Shown: positions 8,647 through 16,936 of the stretch, piece by piece
Numbering within the stretch: the stretch's first letter is position 1
Layout: each line of letters opens with the position of its first letter
NCBI GenBank assembly: GCA_000402815.1
Contig: AQSA01000011.1
Coordinates: forward strand, 1-59,199
Direction of reading: 5' to 3'
Source of the DNA: Candidatus Neomarinimicrobium atlanticum
GTDB taxonomy: Bacteria; Fidelibacterota; Marinisomatia; Marinisomatales; Marinisomataceae
DNA length: 59,199 nucleotides
Program-made: the position numbers and the translations under genes
The notes under the pieces: generated by a model
Told to the model about the DNA's origin: nothing
What the model saw: the letters and a program-made list of their open reading frames with translations, nothing else
The model's database searches: none

Positions 8647-11360
8647 TAATGCGCCTCATACCAAGATGGACCAAAGCCACAATCAATTTCAATTGGGACA
8701 TCTAACTCAATTGCATTTTTCATATTTTTTAATACCATTTCTGATATATAATCTACTTCATCTTTATGAACCTCTAAAAGCAATTCATCATGAACTTGTA
8801 AAATCAATTTTGATTTTAAATTATTGTCTTTCAAATCTTTATATATTTTAATCATTGCAATCTTAATCATTTCAGCTGCCGTTCCTTGAATAGGCATATT
8901 AATAGCCATTCGCTCTGCAGCGTCTCTTCTAATCTTATTTTGACTATCTGAATCCCAGACAGCTCTCTTTCTTCCTAAAAGTGTTTGTACAGACTTCTCT
9001 GACTTAATGAGTAGTTTAGATTTTGCGATATAATCCTCTATGCCTTTATATTTATTAAAGTAAGCATCTTTTATTTTCTTAGCTTCTCCAAATGGAACAT
9101 CTAGCTCCTGACTTAGTCGAAATGGACCTGCGCCATACATAATTCCAAAATTTACTATTTTGGCAGTACGTCGCATCTCAGGCAATACATCTTCATCCTT
9201 ATCTATACTAAAAATATTCTTTGCTGTAAATGTATGAATATCTTCTCCGTTGTTTAAAGCCTGAATGAGTGCTTCATCTTGACTCAAATGTGCCATAACT
9301 CGCAATTCAACTTGGGAATAGTCTGCAGAAAAAATTTGGTAATCTGATGATTGAGCTCTAATAGCTTTCCTCACATCTTTTCCATCTTCTGTCCTTATAG
9401 GAATATTCTGAAAATTTGGACTACTTGAAGAAAGTCTACCAGTAGCCGTCATAGTTTGATTAAATGAAGAGTGTACTCGATTAGATATTGAATTAATGTT
9501 AGTGGGTATTGGGTCAAGATACGTATTTTTTAATTTAAATAATTTTCTATACTCCAAAACTAATTTTGGAAGCTCATGCTTATGTTTAAGTTCTGATAAA
9601 ACAGCCTCTGCTGTAGATCGTTTTTTAATCATGGGTAATTCTAATTTATCAAACAGTATCTGAGCAAGTTGTTGAGAAGAATTCACATTAAAATCTTGGT
9701 CCGCTAATTTTATAATTTCATTATGAAGGGCATCAATTTTTATACCAATTTCATCGGAACGTATTGCAAGGTAGTCTTTATCAACGAAAATTCCATTAAA
9801 CTGCATATCGATTAAAACAGGTAGCAAATCAATTTCAATTGCCATGAAATAATTATATAATTTTTGAGTTTTTAATTCTTTGAGAAAAATTTCAGTTAAT
9901 TCCATAACGACATCGGCGTCTTCAGCGGCATAAAAGGATATATCTTCTAAGGTAACTTGGTCCATTGTTATCTGATTTTTACCTGATCCAATTAAATCTT
10001 TTATAGGAACCATCTTATAGTTTAAATGAGATATAGAAAGATTATCTAACTTATATGACCTAGCATTTGGGCTAATCAAATGTGCAGCAATCATAGTATC
10101 AAAAGCAATCCCATCTAGATTGATACCATATCGCTTCATTATTAGTGCATCATATTTAATATTTTGACCTGTCTTAGGGATATCTGGGTTCTCCAATATA
10201 GGTTTTAGGATGTCAATAGCGGTCTGAAGGTCATCATCGCCAAATAAATTATCTTTCTTATCTTTGAAGCGTATTGGAACATATACTCCTGTATCTTTTT
10301 TCATAGAAAAACTAAATCCTACAATTTCTGCAACCATAGGATTAATTGATGTAGTTTCAAGATCAACAGATAGCCATTCGTTTTCTTTCACTGAGCTAAC
10401 AAAGGATGTCAATTGATCTATGGTTATAAGATTACTATAACTTTTTTCTCGTTTTACCGACTCAATATTTATTGATTCATTTGAACCAATTTTTTTGAGC
10501 AATCCCGAGAATTCTAATTCTTTAAAAATATCTTCCAGCTTACTAGAATCCATTTCTTTCTTCTCGAAATCATTGATAGTAGCATCAATTTTTACATCTG
10601 TTAGAATGGTTACTAATTGCTTACTTAATAAAGCATTGTCTTTACTATTTAATAGTTTTTCTCTCATTTTTTCATTGCTAATATTATCGATCTCTTCATA
10701 AATATTTTCAATAGATCCAAAATCTTGAATTAATTTTTTAGCTGTTTTAGGACCTACTCCTTGAACACCAGGAACATTATCTGAACTATCTCCCATCAAA
10801 CCTAATAAATCAATGATGTGCTCAGGACCAACTCCCCACTTTTCTAACACTTTTTTCTTATCAAAAATTTCTTTTGCGCGCTTTCTTGCTTGAGGAGCAT
10901 ATAGGAATGTTTTATCATTAATTAGTTGCATAAAATCTTTGTCACCACTTACAATATTGCACTGGAGATTTTCTTTATCACACATTTTTGCAACCGTTCC
11001 AATAATATCATCCGCCTCTACCCCACCCACTCTTAACATTGGGATATTCATTGCCTCCAGAAGTTCCCATAAATATGGAAGTTGTGTTTGTATTTCATCA
11101 GGCATTTCAGATCGATTTGCCTTATAGTCTGTGTAAAGTTCATGTCTAAAGTTTTTACCTTTAGAATCAAAAGCTGCGACAAGATAATCTGGCTTTTCAT
11201 CTTCAATTAATTGAAATACTTGATTGGCAAATCCAAAAACAGCACTAGTCGGTGTACCAGCAGTATTTGTTAGTGGATTTCTGATCAGAGCATAGTGCGC
11301 TCTGTATAAAGTGGCATAGCCATCAATAATGAATAATCTTTTTTGTTGTTTAGAACTCAT
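8646..11360 (-). CDS. polA: DNA polymerase I
   Basis: Full-length three-domain Pol I, 904 residues: 5'-3' exonuclease/flap domain (about 1-290, with VGGVEADDIIGT and GLMGDSSDNVPGV), 3'-5' proofreading domain (about 310-490) and polymerase. The proofreading domain keeps acidic residues (LSVDLETTSINP, YAAEDADVVMEL), so it is probably active. Polymerase motifs are A SADYSQVELRVMAHLS, B RRTAKIVNFGIMYG and C LQVHDELLLEV. It acts in repair and Okazaki-fragment maturation. No ribosome site precedes the ATG. Instead the start codon lies in one arm of a perfect 15-bp hairpin (see separate entry). Confidence 0.97.
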   Translation of the reverse strand: MSSKQQKRLFIIDGYATLYRAHYALIRNPLTNTAGTPTSAVFGFANQVFQLIEDEKPDYLVAAFDSKGKNFRHELYTDYKANRSEMPDEIQTQLPYLWELLEAMNIPMLRVGGVEADDIIGTVAKMCDKENLQCNIVSGDKDFMQLINDKTFLYAPQARKRAKEIFDKKKVLEKWGVGPEHIIDLLGLMGDSSDNVPGVQGVGPKTAKKLIQDFGSIENIYEEIDNISNEKMREKLLNSKDNALLSKQLVTILTDVKIDATINDFEKKEMDSSKLEDIFKELEFSGLLKKIGSNESINIESVKREKSYSNLITIDQLTSFVSSVKENEWLSVDLETTSINPMVAEIVGFSFSMKKDTGVYVPIRFKDKKDNLFGDDDLQTAIDILKPILENPDIPKTGQNIKYDALIMKRYGINLDGIAFDTMIAAHLISPNARSYKLDNLSISHLNYKMVPIKDLIGSGKNQITMDQVTLEDISFYAAEDADVVMELTEIFLKELKTQKLYNYFMAIEIDLLPVLIDMQFNGIFVDKDYLAIRSDEIGIKIDALHNEIIKLADQDFNVNSSQQLAQILFDKLELPMIKKRSTAEAVLSELKHKHELPKLVLEYRKLFKLKNTYLDPIPTNINSISNRVHSSFNQTMTATGRLSSSSPNFQNIPIRTEDGKDVRKAIRAQSSDYQIFSADYSQVELRVMAHLSQDEALIQALNNGEDIHTFTAKNIFSIDKDEDVLPEMRRTAKIVNFGIMYGAGPFRLSQELDVPFGEAKKIKDAYFNKYKGIEDYIAKSKLLIKSEKSVQTLLGRKRAVWDSDSQNKIRRDAAERMAINMPIQGTAAEMIKIAMIKIYKDLKDNNLKSKLILQVHDELLLEVHKDEVDYISEMVLKNMKNAIELDVPIEIDCGFGPSWYEAH

Positions 11361-11393
11361 AATTTAGCGGGTATTATAACCCGCTAAATTATG
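11358..11393 (-). promoter_or_regulatory. Perfect 15-bp inverted repeat spanning the polA start codon
   Basis: Arms 11358-11372 and 11379-11393 are perfectly complementary around the 6-base loop 11373-11378. On the minus strand the loop plus one stem base reads TTATAAT, containing a consensus TATAAT -10 box. The polA ATG (11360-11358) forms the end of one arm. No T-run follows, so it is not an obvious terminator for the upstream TonB receptor gene. It could be an operator or promoter giving a near-leaderless polA mRNA, or an RNA hairpin masking the start. Which one cannot be told from sequence. Confidence 0.7.
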
Positions 11394-11404
11394 AAAATAA
11401 GACG

Positions 11405-13972
11405 TTAGAAACTATATGTTAATGACATTCCAATTTCTCTTGGAGGTCCAAAAGATTTGTATAGCTTCTCTTCAAATGGAGGTTCTAAAGCAAAAATGAA
11501 TCCTCTATCTGCGTAACTTTCATCTAGGATATTCTTTGCGTAGAATCCTAAGTCAAATTGATTGATTGAATGAGTGTAATATGCATTCAATAAGTGATAT
11601 GGCTCTGATTCAAATTCATCATGCGCAGAATCAAATACAAAACTATCTTTTCCTGAAATTTCAACCATCAAGGAATTGTTTAAAGTGAAATCATAGTTAA
11701 ATGATAAGCTGTAATTCCAGTTTGGTGAATGTGCTTTTTTACCGTGCGCATGTCCTGCATGATCATCCTCATCTCCGTGATCGTCATGACCGTCATCTCC
11801 GTGATCATCATGATCATCATCTCCGTGGTCCTCATCATGGTCATCATCGCCGTGATCTTCATCATGGTCATCATCGCCATGTTCATCGCCATGTTCATCG
11901 CCATGTTCATCATGACCACCCAACTCAACTTCAGAACTCAATAATCCTAAAGTAGCGTTAATAGTAAATTTATCAGTTATTCTAAACTCACCCATTGTTT
12001 CAGAACCATATTCATAGCCTGAATCAGCATTCTTCTTAAAGAAAGCAAATGCATTAGGATTCATTGGATCTAACTGTTCACTTGTTTCATAAATATGACC
12101 ATCATGCTCTAAGTAAAACAAAGAAGTAGATAACTTCATATTATCTGTATACCATCTTACTCCAGTAGTAACATCATGATAAATTTCTGCATCATATGTT
12201 TTTTCATCTCCCTCTAAATAAGGATTCTGATTTATACCTGCAGGATGATATCCTCTAGCATAATAAGTAAACCAATGAAGATTTTGAGCTGGATGTAATT
12301 CATATGAAACTTTAAATGAATTATCGAAATCGCCATCAATTTCAAAGCTTGCGCTTCTATTATTGAAATCGTCATATAACATATCTCTCTTTTCTGATCT
12401 AAATCCAAAAGATAGTGTTGAATTGTTATCAAAATTAACTGCTAATTCACCATAAACAGACTTTGAAGTGATATCATAGCCAGAAGCTAAATCTGTTGCA
12501 GAACCTCCAAAAATATATCCTGCGCCATCAGTTTTTTCTTCATAGCTTGAATGATACATTCCAATCACATAGTCAAATCTATTATCATTGGCAGAATTTG
12601 ATCTCAATCTAAAATCAACAGTTCTTGTATCGATATCTCTATCAAAAGAATCAAAGAAGTCGTAAGTCCTTGCATCAAATTCAACATGTTCCTCGTCATG
12701 ATGATCGTCATCATGATCATCTCCATGGTCATCATCATGATCGTCATCTCCGTGATCATCTCCGTGATCATCATCACCATCATGGTCATCATGATCTTCA
12801 TAATCCAACCAGAAGTCATAATTTCCCCAATCAGAATCATAGCTGTGTAATGTTTCATTATTAGACATACCAATATTTAAGTCAATGAAACCTTCACCTA
12901 CATCATAGGTGTAGTCTGCTATAAAAATCTGCGATTTTTGACTGTCTTTTCCTGGATTATCTGAATAAGTAATATTATCAGTATTATTGTCTGGAGCCCA
13001 ATTATCATATCCATTATCAAAATCAGAAGAGATAATTGTATATTTTTGAGTAAGATTATTTTCATCTTTTAGAAGCTTTGCTCTAAATGAGGTTTCATCT
13101 CTATTTGCAGATGCATAATCTATGCCTGAAGCAATATTATCTTTATATCCATCTGATACATTAGAATGACCAACTAATCTTAATTTCCAACCATTATCAA
13201 GAGGTAGATTATAAACAAGTCCATTTGTGTAGGTATTGTATGAACCAAACTGGCTCAAAACATATCCTTCTTTTTTGTCTGTTGGATCTTGGGTTTTAAA
13301 ATTAATCAAACCAGAAGATGCTGATGCACCAAATAAACTAGTTTGGACACCCATTAGTACTTCTACTTGCTGCATATCAAAAAGAGGTGTAATCATACCT
13401 AATTCTGATAAGTCCATTCCATCCAGGACTAATCCAACATAAGTACTTGGAGGTCCTTGGTCAGCATATCGACTCACAGAGCCCTCTCCTCTTATTTGGA
13501 AATATCTTGGTCTAGATGTTCCACCTGCATAGTTCAAATTTGGAACTTGTTGAATCAAGTCTGAAAAGTGTTGTCCTTTTCTAACTTCAAGCTCATCATT
13601 GAAAATCATTGCTGAACTAGCCAAATCACCTTCATTGACCTTACGAAGCGATGAGTAAACTTTTACTTCATCAAAAGATAAAGCCTCTTTCACAAGCTTA
13701 AACATCATGGACTGATTTAATAGTCCATCAGCAGTTGCATTTTTGTATCCAATAACAGATACTTCAACTGTTCCATTACTGCTAACACTTAGGACAAATT
13801 TTCCATTGTCATCTGTACTGGTTCCAGCAATGCTTGTTCCACTATCATCAAGAACAGATACATTTGCATCCTTTAGAGGAAGACCTGTTTTTTTATCAAC
13901 GACTAACCCAGTAATTGTTGACTGAGCAAAAGTCATGCCGATAAATAGTAATGTTAATATAGTATTTTTCAT
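11405..13972 (-). CDS. TonB-dependent outer-membrane receptor with His/Asp-rich insertions
   Basis: 855 residues. A signal peptide (residues 1-17, ending FAQ) is followed by a carboxypeptidase-regulatory-like domain (about 18-100, TGLVVDKKTGLPLKDANVSV), a plug domain (about 110-230, with VEVLMGVQTSLFG) and a beta-barrel ending in an aromatic residue (SLTYSF). Two insertions are almost pure His, Asp, Glu and Gly: residues about 389-430 and 686-743. They probably lie in surface loops and would bind divalent metals. ZnuD zinc receptors carry comparable His-rich loops, so Zn, Cu or Ni uptake is a reasonable inference. The upstream gene encodes a small secreted His/Cys protein. The start has AAGGAG before the ATG. 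Confidence 0.9.
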   Translation of the reverse strand: MKNTILTLLFIGMTFAQSTITGLVVDKKTGLPLKDANVSVLDDSGTSIAGTSTDDNGKFVLSVSSNGTVEVSVIGYKNATADGLLNQSMMFKLVKEALSFDEVKVYSSLRKVNEGDLASSAMIFNDELEVRKGQHFSDLIQQVPNLNYAGGTSRPRYFQIRGEGSVSRYADQGPPSTYVGLVLDGMDLSELGMITPLFDMQQVEVLMGVQTSLFGASASSGLINFKTQDPTDKKEGYVLSQFGSYNTYTNGLVYNLPLDNGWKLRLVGHSNVSDGYKDNIASGIDYASANRDETSFRAKLLKDENNLTQKYTIISSDFDNGYDNWAPDNNTDNITYSDNPGKDSQKSQIFIADYTYDVGEGFIDLNIGMSNNETLHSYDSDWGNYDFWLDYEDHDDHDGDDDHGDDHGDDDHDDDHGDDHDDDHHDEEHVEFDARTYDFFDSFDRDIDTRTVDFRLRSNSANDNRFDYVIGMYHSSYEEKTDGAGYIFGGSATDLASGYDITSKSVYGELAVNFDNNSTLSFGFRSEKRDMLYDDFNNRSASFEIDGDFDNSFKVSYELHPAQNLHWFTYYARGYHPAGINQNPYLEGDEKTYDAEIYHDVTTGVRWYTDNMKLSTSLFYLEHDGHIYETSEQLDPMNPNAFAFFKKNADSGYEYGSETMGEFRITDKFTINATLGLLSSEVELGGHDEHGDEHGDEHGDDDHDEDHGDDDHDEDHGDDDHDDHGDDGHDDHGDEDDHAGHAHGKKAHSPNWNYSLSFNYDFTLNNSLMVEISGKDSFVFDSAHDEFESEPYHLLNAYYTHSINQFDLGFYAKNILDESYADRGFIFALEPPFEEKLYKSFGPPREIGMSLTYSF
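11872..11907 (-). repeat. Three tandem 12-bp units in the second His-rich insertion
   Basis: CATCGCCATGTT is repeated exactly three times on the plus strand, encoding EHGD-type units in the receptor gene on the minus strand. Longer 27-bp near repeats follow on the lower-coordinate side and encode 9-residue GDDDHDEDH units. In-frame unit lengths mean copy-number change would lengthen or shorten the metal-binding loop without a frameshift. Confidence 0.9.
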
Positions 13973-14005
13973 TTTTTTTCTCCTTAAAATGAATTTAATA
14001 AATTT

Positions 14006-14024
14006 GATACCCTTTCGAGGTATC
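14006..14024 (-). promoter_or_regulatory. Hairpin in the leader between the small secreted protein and TonB receptor genes
   Basis: GATACC (14006-14011) and GGTATC (14019-14024) form a 6-bp stem around a 7-base loop, about 35 bp before the receptor ATG. There is no T-run after it. It could be an operator half-site pair or a leader hairpin tuning receptor expression. Confidence 0.3.
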
Positions 14025-14051
14025 GATCAATTGAATATTTTACTTAGTAAT

Positions 14052-14348
14052 TTAAGCTTGAGGTGGAGACTTGTTCGAAATACTATAGATATTATTAAAT
14101 AAATACGATTTGTTCTCAAATAAAGTCGAATTAAAAGAGAAGCTATTTATAGCAATGGAAGCATTGTCTACAATAAGACTATTAACACTTAGATTACATA
14201 TATCACATTCATATGTGTCGGTGTTTACAGATTTAGTAGAATGTTCACGTAAATCATGACCCAATGAGTTTAAATCATGACTATGCACATGAATATTCAT
14301 GAAGAATATTCCAATTGTTAATATATATGAAATGTATTTATTCAGCAT
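14052..14348 (-). CDS. Small secreted His/Cys protein of unknown function
   Basis: 98 residues: a hydrophobic signal segment (about 1-21), then a mature part starting HSHDLNSLGHDLREHS with several His, and one CxxC-like pair in YECDICNLS. It ends NKSPPQA. Small secreted proteins with a Cys pair and a Pro-Pro C-terminus (the DUF2946 type) often sit beside TonB receptor genes in metal-related loci; similarity to that type is my recollection. It is directly upstream of the His-rich TonB receptor on the same strand and probably co-transcribed. A periplasmic metal-binding or sensing role is inference only. Confidence 0.6.
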   Translation of the reverse strand: MLNKYISYILTIGIFFMNIHVHSHDLNSLGHDLREHSTKSVNTDTYECDICNLSVNSLIVDNASIAINSFSFNSTLFENKSYLFNNIYSISNKSPPQA

Positions 14349-14445
14349 TTTTTATATTGTCCTTCCGCTAGCATTATCTAGGTCAAGTTATAGGGTATTT
14401 TCTCAGCAATTGCACCCCTCTTAAAAAATTTGTAAGTTGGAATCT
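14349..14445. promoter_or_regulatory. Divergent promoter region between the metal-receptor operon and the OPT transporter
   Basis: A 97-bp gap between divergent start codons must hold promoters for both directions. I see no convincing Zur or Fur box and no riboswitch fold. The segment TAACTTGACCTAGATAATGC on the minus strand offers TTGACC as a possible -35 element, but its spacing to a -10 is not convincing. Confidence 0.35.
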
Positions 14446-16287
14446 ATGAAACAAGAAATTACAATAAAAGCATTTTTTCTCAGTATAATCTTATCTATCG
14501 TTCTCTCGTCTGCTATGGCTTATTTGGGACTATATGCTGGAATGACAATTTCTGCTTCTATTCCTGCTGCAATTATGTCAATGGGAATCTTAAAATTATT
14601 TCGTGAGTCAAATATTCTTGAAAATAACATTGTACAAACCGCTGCATCAGCTGGAGAATCACTAGCAGCTGGGGTAATTTTTACGATTCCTGCCTTATTA
14701 TTAATTGGCTATTGGGATACAATTGATTACTGGGAAGTCACAAAAATTGCAATGGCTGGTGGAGTTCTAGGCGCACTCTTCACTGTACCATTGAGACGTG
14801 CATTAATTTTAAAAGCAAATTTACGTTTTCCCGAAGGGGTTGCAACGGCCGCAGTATTAAAAACTGGGCATGAATCAGATGCTAAAAAATCGAGTGAAAG
14901 CTTAAAATTAATTGGTTTTTCAGCTCTTATTGGCGGTATTGTTAAGCTTGGAGAATTGGCATTTGGAATTTGGTCTAGTGCTGTAGGTGGAGCAATAGCT
15001 ATTAGAGGCGCTATTTTTGGAATGGGAGCAAGTCTTTCTCCTTCTCTTATTAGTGTAGGGTATATCGTTGGTCGAAATATTGGAATACTAGCATTTTCTG
15101 GTGGATTAATTTCATGGGCAGTAGCGATACCTATTTATTCTTATTTATATGGCTTTGAAGGAGAATCATTATTTGAGGGAGCAAATATTATTTGGAATGC
15201 AAAAATACGTTATTTAGGTGTTGGTGCAATGGTAGTTGGTGGAATCTGGTCTGTTATCCAATTAGCAAAACCTCTTGTTGAAAGTATACAATTGAGCTTA
15301 AAAACATTAGGAGAAAGTGGCGATGATATTCCACTGGAAGAAAGAGATTTACCTGTTAACTATGTCTTTATGGCTATTTTGTTAATGCTAATTCCAATAT
15401 CATTTACATACTTTGATATTATTTCATCTTGGACTTCAGCAATAACACTATCTATTATTATGTGTGTATTTGGATTTTTATTTTCTGCTGTTGCAGCTTA
15501 TATGGCAGGAGTAGTTGGATCTTCAAATAACCCTATATCTGGTGTAACAATTGCTACAATACTTTTTAGCTCATTGCTAATTATTACTTTCTTTGATATT
15601 GATTCTTCTAAAGGAGCTGCTGCTGCTATTTTAATTGGCGCTGTAGTATGTTGCGCTGCTGCAATTGGTGGTGATAACTTACAAGATCTTAAAACCGGTA
15701 ATATTGTTGGAGCTACACCATGGAAACAACAAGTAATGCAGTTAGTTGGTGTTGTTAGTTCAGCTCTAACATTAGGAATTGTCTTAACGCTTCTACATGA
15801 AGCTTATGGTATAGGAAGCTCAGACTTACCTGCACCTCAAGCAGTATTGATGACTAGTGTAGCAAATGGTGTATTCTCCGGTAATCTAGAATGGGGCATG
15901 ATTTATGCTGGAGCAGTATTGGGTGTATTAATCATTATGCTCGATCAGTATCAATTAAAAAGGGGGGCAGAATTTAGAGTTCCTATACTAGCAGTAGCGA
16001 TTGGTATTTATCTTCCTATTGAATTAACTCTTCCAATTTTTGTTGGTGGAATGCTTAATCATTTTGCTGGAAAAACTGCTTCTGAAACAGGAAAAAATAA
16101 TGGTTTATTGCTAGCTTCAGGTTTAATTACAGGAGAAGCATTGATGGCTATATTTATTGCGATACCATTATTCTATGATAAAAATTTCTGGCCTGAATAT
16201 GCCTTACCAGCTCCTTATAATGACATCGTAGCATTAGCTCTAATATCAGCTATTATTGTTGGATTATATCGAGTAGCAAAAAAATAA
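14446..16287 (+). CDS. OPT-family oligopeptide/metal-chelate transporter
   Basis: 613 residues, nearly all hydrophobic, with many membrane helices. Features typical of bacterial OPT/YSL transporters include AYLGLYAGMTISASIPAAI near the N-terminus, ENNIVQTAASAGES, RFPEGVATAAVLKTG and AAIGGDNLQDLKTGNIVGA. Family members are proton-coupled importers of small peptides or metal-chelator complexes. I place the start at the ATG at 14446; a TTG nine bases upstream is the alternative. It is divergent from the TonB receptor operon, which could mean shared metal- or peptide-linked control, but that is inference. Confidence 0.9.
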   Translation: MKQEITIKAFFLSIILSIVLSSAMAYLGLYAGMTISASIPAAIMSMGILKLFRESNILENNIVQTAASAGESLAAGVIFTIPALLLIGYWDTIDYWEVTKIAMAGGVLGALFTVPLRRALILKANLRFPEGVATAAVLKTGHESDAKKSSESLKLIGFSALIGGIVKLGELAFGIWSSAVGGAIAIRGAIFGMGASLSPSLISVGYIVGRNIGILAFSGGLISWAVAIPIYSYLYGFEGESLFEGANIIWNAKIRYLGVGAMVVGGIWSVIQLAKPLVESIQLSLKTLGESGDDIPLEERDLPVNYVFMAILLMLIPISFTYFDIISSWTSAITLSIIMCVFGFLFSAVAAYMAGVVGSSNNPISGVTIATILFSSLLIITFFDIDSSKGAAAAILIGAVVCCAAAIGGDNLQDLKTGNIVGATPWKQQVMQLVGVVSSALTLGIVLTLLHEAYGIGSSDLPAPQAVLMTSVANGVFSGNLEWGMIYAGAVLGVLIIMLDQYQLKRGAEFRVPILAVAIGIYLPIELTLPIFVGGMLNHFAGKTASETGKNNGLLLASGLITGEALMAIFIAIPLFYDKNFWPEYALPAPYNDIVALALISAIIVGLYRVAKK

Positions 16288-16291
16288 ACCA

Positions 16292-16936
16292 TTAGTGTCC
16301 AGATATAATAAAATCAATATCCTTCTTTTTTAGCTTCTCAGCATGCTTTTTAATAGAGTTATACGATTTAATATTACCGCTTCTGACGTAATAAATCATT
16401 TTTCCTCTATTCATGACCTGACTTACTTGAATATCTCTTAAGCCATCTTCCACTAAAGATTCTTTCAAAATTTCTGCGCTGTCCTTTTTGCTATAAGCAC
16501 CGAACTGTATAAACCATACTTTATTTTTATTTGTGATAGTTTTTGATTTTTTTGAAGATACTGATCTATTCAACTTTTTTTGATAGATCCTTAAAGAGTC
16601 TATTTGACCAGCAGCTGTTAGAGATTTAAAAAATAAATCCCTTGTATCCTCCGTTACTAAATATCCCGGTGCATCGAGATTAAACTCTCTAAATAAAGCT
16701 GAAGCAGAGATATATGAACCTATAGCATAATTGAGCTCCGCTTTCTTCAGTACTGATAACCAGTAATAATCGGACTTGCTATTTGATTGAATAATTTTGT
16801 CATAAATTTCAGAAGCTTTATCTGCATCGATAGTATTGATAGCTTCCTGATACAGAACTGCTGAATCTGTTGTTTGACTAAATAATATGTTTATAAAACA
16901 AACTAATATAAAAATCTTTTTAGTTAATATTTTCAT
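16292..16936 (-). CDS. Secreted TPR-like protein with C-terminal SPOR domain
   Basis: About 214 residues: a signal peptide (ending INILFSQ), a helical TPR-like stretch (about 25-105), a basic linker (SVSSKKSKT), and a SPOR domain (about 140-210, KVWFIQFGAYSKKDSAEILK to YYVRSGNI). SPOR domains bind denuded septal peptidoglycan, so a division or cell-wall role is likely. The ATG at 16936 overlaps the lapB end by 17 bp; the TTG two codons earlier is less likely. It closes the envelope operon. It is convergent with the OPT gene, with only 4 bp between the stops and no terminator visible. Confidence 0.8.
   Translation of the reverse strand: MKILTKKIFILVCFINILFSQTTDSAVLYQEAINTIDADKASEIYDKIIQSNSKSDYYWLSVLKKAELNYAIGSYISASALFREFNLDAPGYLVTEDTRDLFFKSLTAAGQIDSLRIYQKKLNRSVSSKKSKTITNKNKVWFIQFGAYSKKDSAEILKESLVEDGLRDIQVSQVMNRGKMIYYVRSGNIKSYNSIKKHAEKLKKKDIDFIISGH

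Noticed and set aside
11680..11955. Open frames on both strands rich in His or Met over the receptor insertions
   Set aside because: They are frame shadows of the GAT/CAT-type repeat DNA that codes for the His/Asp-rich loops; no ribosome sites.
11680..12810. CRISPR-like appearance of the short repeats
   Set aside because: Units are 12-27 bp, in frame, without spacers, and code for protein.
12604..12873. Similar His- or Met-rich shadow frames over the first insertion
   Set aside because: Same cause; the receptor frame is continuous and carries family signatures.
14349..14445. Zur box or cobalamin/metal riboswitch upstream of the receptor operon
   Set aside because: No convincing palindrome or fold could be found in the 97-bp region.
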